The notes under the pieces are model-generated. The model was not told the DNA's origin. It made no database searches and saw only the letters and a program-made list of their open reading frames with translations. A stretch of 16,377 bases of DNA. Origin: CAWHQZ01 sp963831645 (lineage in GTDB: Bacteria > Pseudomonadota > Alphaproteobacteria > Rhizobiales > Aestuariivirgaceae). The translations under genes and the position numbers were made by a program. Position 1 is the stretch's first letter. The number at the start of each line of letters is the position of its first letter. Shown here piece by piece: positions 14,624 to 16,377 of this stretch. The stretch lies in NCBI GenBank assembly GCA_963831645.1, contig CAWHQZ010000033.1, forward strand, positions 1 to 16,377, in the 5' to 3' direction.

Positions 14624-16174
14624 TCACAGACCCCACGGCAACCCGAGCACTTGCCAGATCGCGAAGAGAGCCGTCCAAAGCAGGAACATCCACATCACAT
14701 AAGGGAGCATGAGGGATACGACGGTGCCGATGCCGGCATTTTTGTCGTATTTCTGTGCGAACCCGACCATCAGTGCGAAATAGGCGTTCAGCGGTGTGAT
14801 GGCGTTCATCGGCAAATCGGCGACGCGATACGCAGCCAGCACAGCTTCCGGCTCCACACCAGCTTCATCAACAGCGGTACGAACACCGGCGCGAAGATCG
14901 CCCACTTGGCGATCGCCCCGGTGAGCAGCAGGTCGATGATCGCTACCACGACGATGAAGCCGAGCAGCAGCGGCAGCGCCCCGATATTGGCCGTGCTGAG
15001 AACGCCGGACAGGCCGAGCGCCATGACTGTCCCCATGTTGGTGTAGGTGAAATAAGCCACGAACTGGCTGAGCACGAAGAACAGGAAGATCGTGCCGCCT
15101 AGACCGGTGACCGCCTTCTCCATCGCCTTGATCACGTCCGACAGGGTCCGCACCGTGCCGGCGCCGATGCCGTAGGCCCAGCCGCTTCGAGGAAGAGCAG
15201 CACGATCAAAGCGATCAGGCCGTTCATGAATGGCGAGTTGCCGATCGAGCTCGCCCGTCTCAGGATTGCGCAGCGGCGCCCATGACGGGATCGTCAAAAA
15301 CGCGAAGACGACGAGGAGGCCGATCAGGCCGTGAAGCGCGTAGTTCAGGCCGCGCAATTCTTGCGGCGTGAGCTCGTTACCCTGCGCGCCGTCGTCTGCG
15401 GCCGTAGACGGGCTGCGTGTACGTACCCAGGCGCGGCGCGACGATCCGGTCGGTGATGAAGGCGATCAGAACGGTCGAGGAAGATCACCGACGCCAACGA
15501 GAAAACACACGTTCGAGGCAAGACCGATGGACCTGTTCCGGATCCACCAGATGGGCGGCATCGTTGGTGAATTCCACCAGCACCGCGTCGAGCGGCTTGA
15601 TGAGCATGTTGACCGTGAAGGCGCCGGCGACGGCCGCGAAGCCGAGCGCGAGCCCCGCGAGAGGATGCCTGCCGACGCTCGCATAGGCTACCCCCGCCAG
15701 CGGCAGCAGCACGAGATACCCGGCGTCCGCCGCGACGCTCGAGAGAATGCCGGCGAAGGCCAGGATGTAGGTCAATGCCCGGCGGGAGAGACCAGGACGA
15801 GCTTGCGGATCAGCGTGTTGATCAACGCGGATTCTTCCGCGACGCCGGCGCCGATCATCGCTGCGATCATCAGCCCGACCGCCGTGAAGTTCATGAAGTT
15901 CGGCACCAGCGATCCATACATGAAGCGGATGCCGTCGGCGTCCAGCAGGCTGCGCAACGCGGTCGTCGTCGTCTCGATCTCGTGCGTATCCGGATTGATC
16001 CTCTCCATGGTCACCGCAGTCGCCGAATAGGCTGAGGATAGCGGAGAGGACGATGAGTATCCCGATCAGGATGAGAAAGATGACCACGGGATGGGGAACC
16101 ATGTTCCCCACTCTCTCGACACCGTCGAGGAATCTCTGCATCGAGCTCTTCGACACAGCAGTAACGGAAGCCAT
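14624..16174 (-). pseudogene. AbgT-family transporter, multiply frameshifted
   Basis: AbgT transporters take up p-aminobenzoyl-glutamate, and some relatives export antimetabolites such as sulfonamides. Family landmarks occur in order: NMVPHPVVIFLILIG near the start, NFMNFTAVGLMIAAMIG, AFAGILSSVAADAGYLVLLP, AFTVNMLIKPLDA, TDRIVAPRLG, the motif ALHGLIGLLVVF, TIFLFFVLSQFVAYFTYTNMG, and the C-terminal MNAITPLNAYFALMVGFAQ. Frame changes are inferred near 16021, 15785, 15541, 15510, 15478, 15410, 15250, 15181 and 14860 (six extra and three missing bases, net +3). Repaired length is about 515 residues, as expected. The ATG at 16174 follows CAGGGGGCAAGA; a TTG at 16195 is less likely. It is the first gene of an operon with the peptidase T-like gene. 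As written, no single product can be made. Confidence 0.85.
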
Positions 16175-16377
16175 TCTTGCCCCCTGAATAGTCAAGGATA
16201 GGCGCCAAACAGTTGGGCCGTGGCCCTCACTTCACTACCATGAAGCATGTGCCTCACAGGCGCAACTTGGCCCTTGGTCCAAGGAGGAGCCTCTCCTGTG
16301 GCAAGGGGATCGCCGTACAGGGCCCATGGTGGCAGGAGGAGACTGGAAAGCGGCAGGCCGGGTTGCCATACCCGCCA
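16175..16377. promoter_or_regulatory. Upstream region of the AbgT-peptidase operon with a 13-bp palindrome
   Basis: No gene is seen from here to the window edge. CCTTGG-T-CCAAGG at 16272-16284 is a perfect 6+1+6 palindrome about 100 bases upstream of the AbgT start, suitable for a dimeric regulator. Just beyond it AGGAG and CTCCT form a second, weaker inverted repeat (16282-16297). I could not pick a convincing promoter on the minus strand. Confidence 0.35.

Noticed and set aside
1..16377. tRNA or rRNA genes, CRISPR arrays, insertion sequences, phage integration sites
   Set aside because: No clover-leaf-like sequence, regularly spaced repeat, transposase motif or flanking direct repeat was noticed on either strand by eye.

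Overview
The window is GC-rich, densely packed bacterial DNA. Gene content and style (polar amino-acid ABC permease, DUF1269, AI-2E, AbgT, SLC13/RCK permeases, a small secreted protein ending in a G-P-V-W-Y-C-P motif) look like an alphaproteobacterium, most likely a Mesorhizobium-type rhizobial relative. That placement is inference from gene content; no rRNA, tRNA or other taxonomic marker is present. I saw no insertion sequence, phage gene, CRISPR array or toxin-antitoxin pair.

Layout. (1) 1-1885, plus strand: the tail of an upstream gene, an amino-acid ABC transporter permease and an enolase-superfamily (mandelate racemase/muconate lactonizing) enzyme, apparently one uptake-plus-catabolism operon that began upstream. 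(2) 1960-3935, minus strand: an AI-2E family membrane protein, a DUF1269 protein and a small secreted four-cysteine protein. (3) 4127-6123, plus strand: a 35-residue membrane microprotein, a patatin-like phospholipase broken by a single-base insertion, and a polytopic DUF4203-like membrane protein. (4) 6146-8169, minus strand: a two-gene operon of alpha/beta hydrolases, one secreted lipase-like and one membrane-anchored DUF900 type. (5) 8322-11326, plus strand: glutaminase, then an SLC13 permease with two RCK_C domains whose reading frame is broken about seven times. (6) 11355-13181, minus strand: an intact SLC13/RCK_C paralogue, convergent with the broken one. (7) 13366-16174, minus strand: an AbgT-family transporter (about nine frame changes) followed by an M20 peptidase T-like gene (two frame changes).

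Two themes emerge. The flanks deal with amino acids and glutamyl compounds: amino-acid ABC uptake, glutaminase, AbgT plus a metallopeptidase, and two anion or dicarboxylate-type permeases. The centre deals with lipids and the envelope: patatin, two alpha/beta hydrolases and several small or polytopic membrane proteins.

The most striking sequence-level observation is about 19 inferred single-base indels. Eighteen of them lie in two stretches (about 10070-10870 and 14200-16025), while the gene between these stretches is intact. Protein sequence and family motifs are well preserved across every break, which points to consensus sequencing error or very recent inactivation rather than old decay. 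I did not find a convincing wholly new system; the best candidates for novelty are the microprotein, the small secreted protein and the unusual active site of the enolase-superfamily enzyme.
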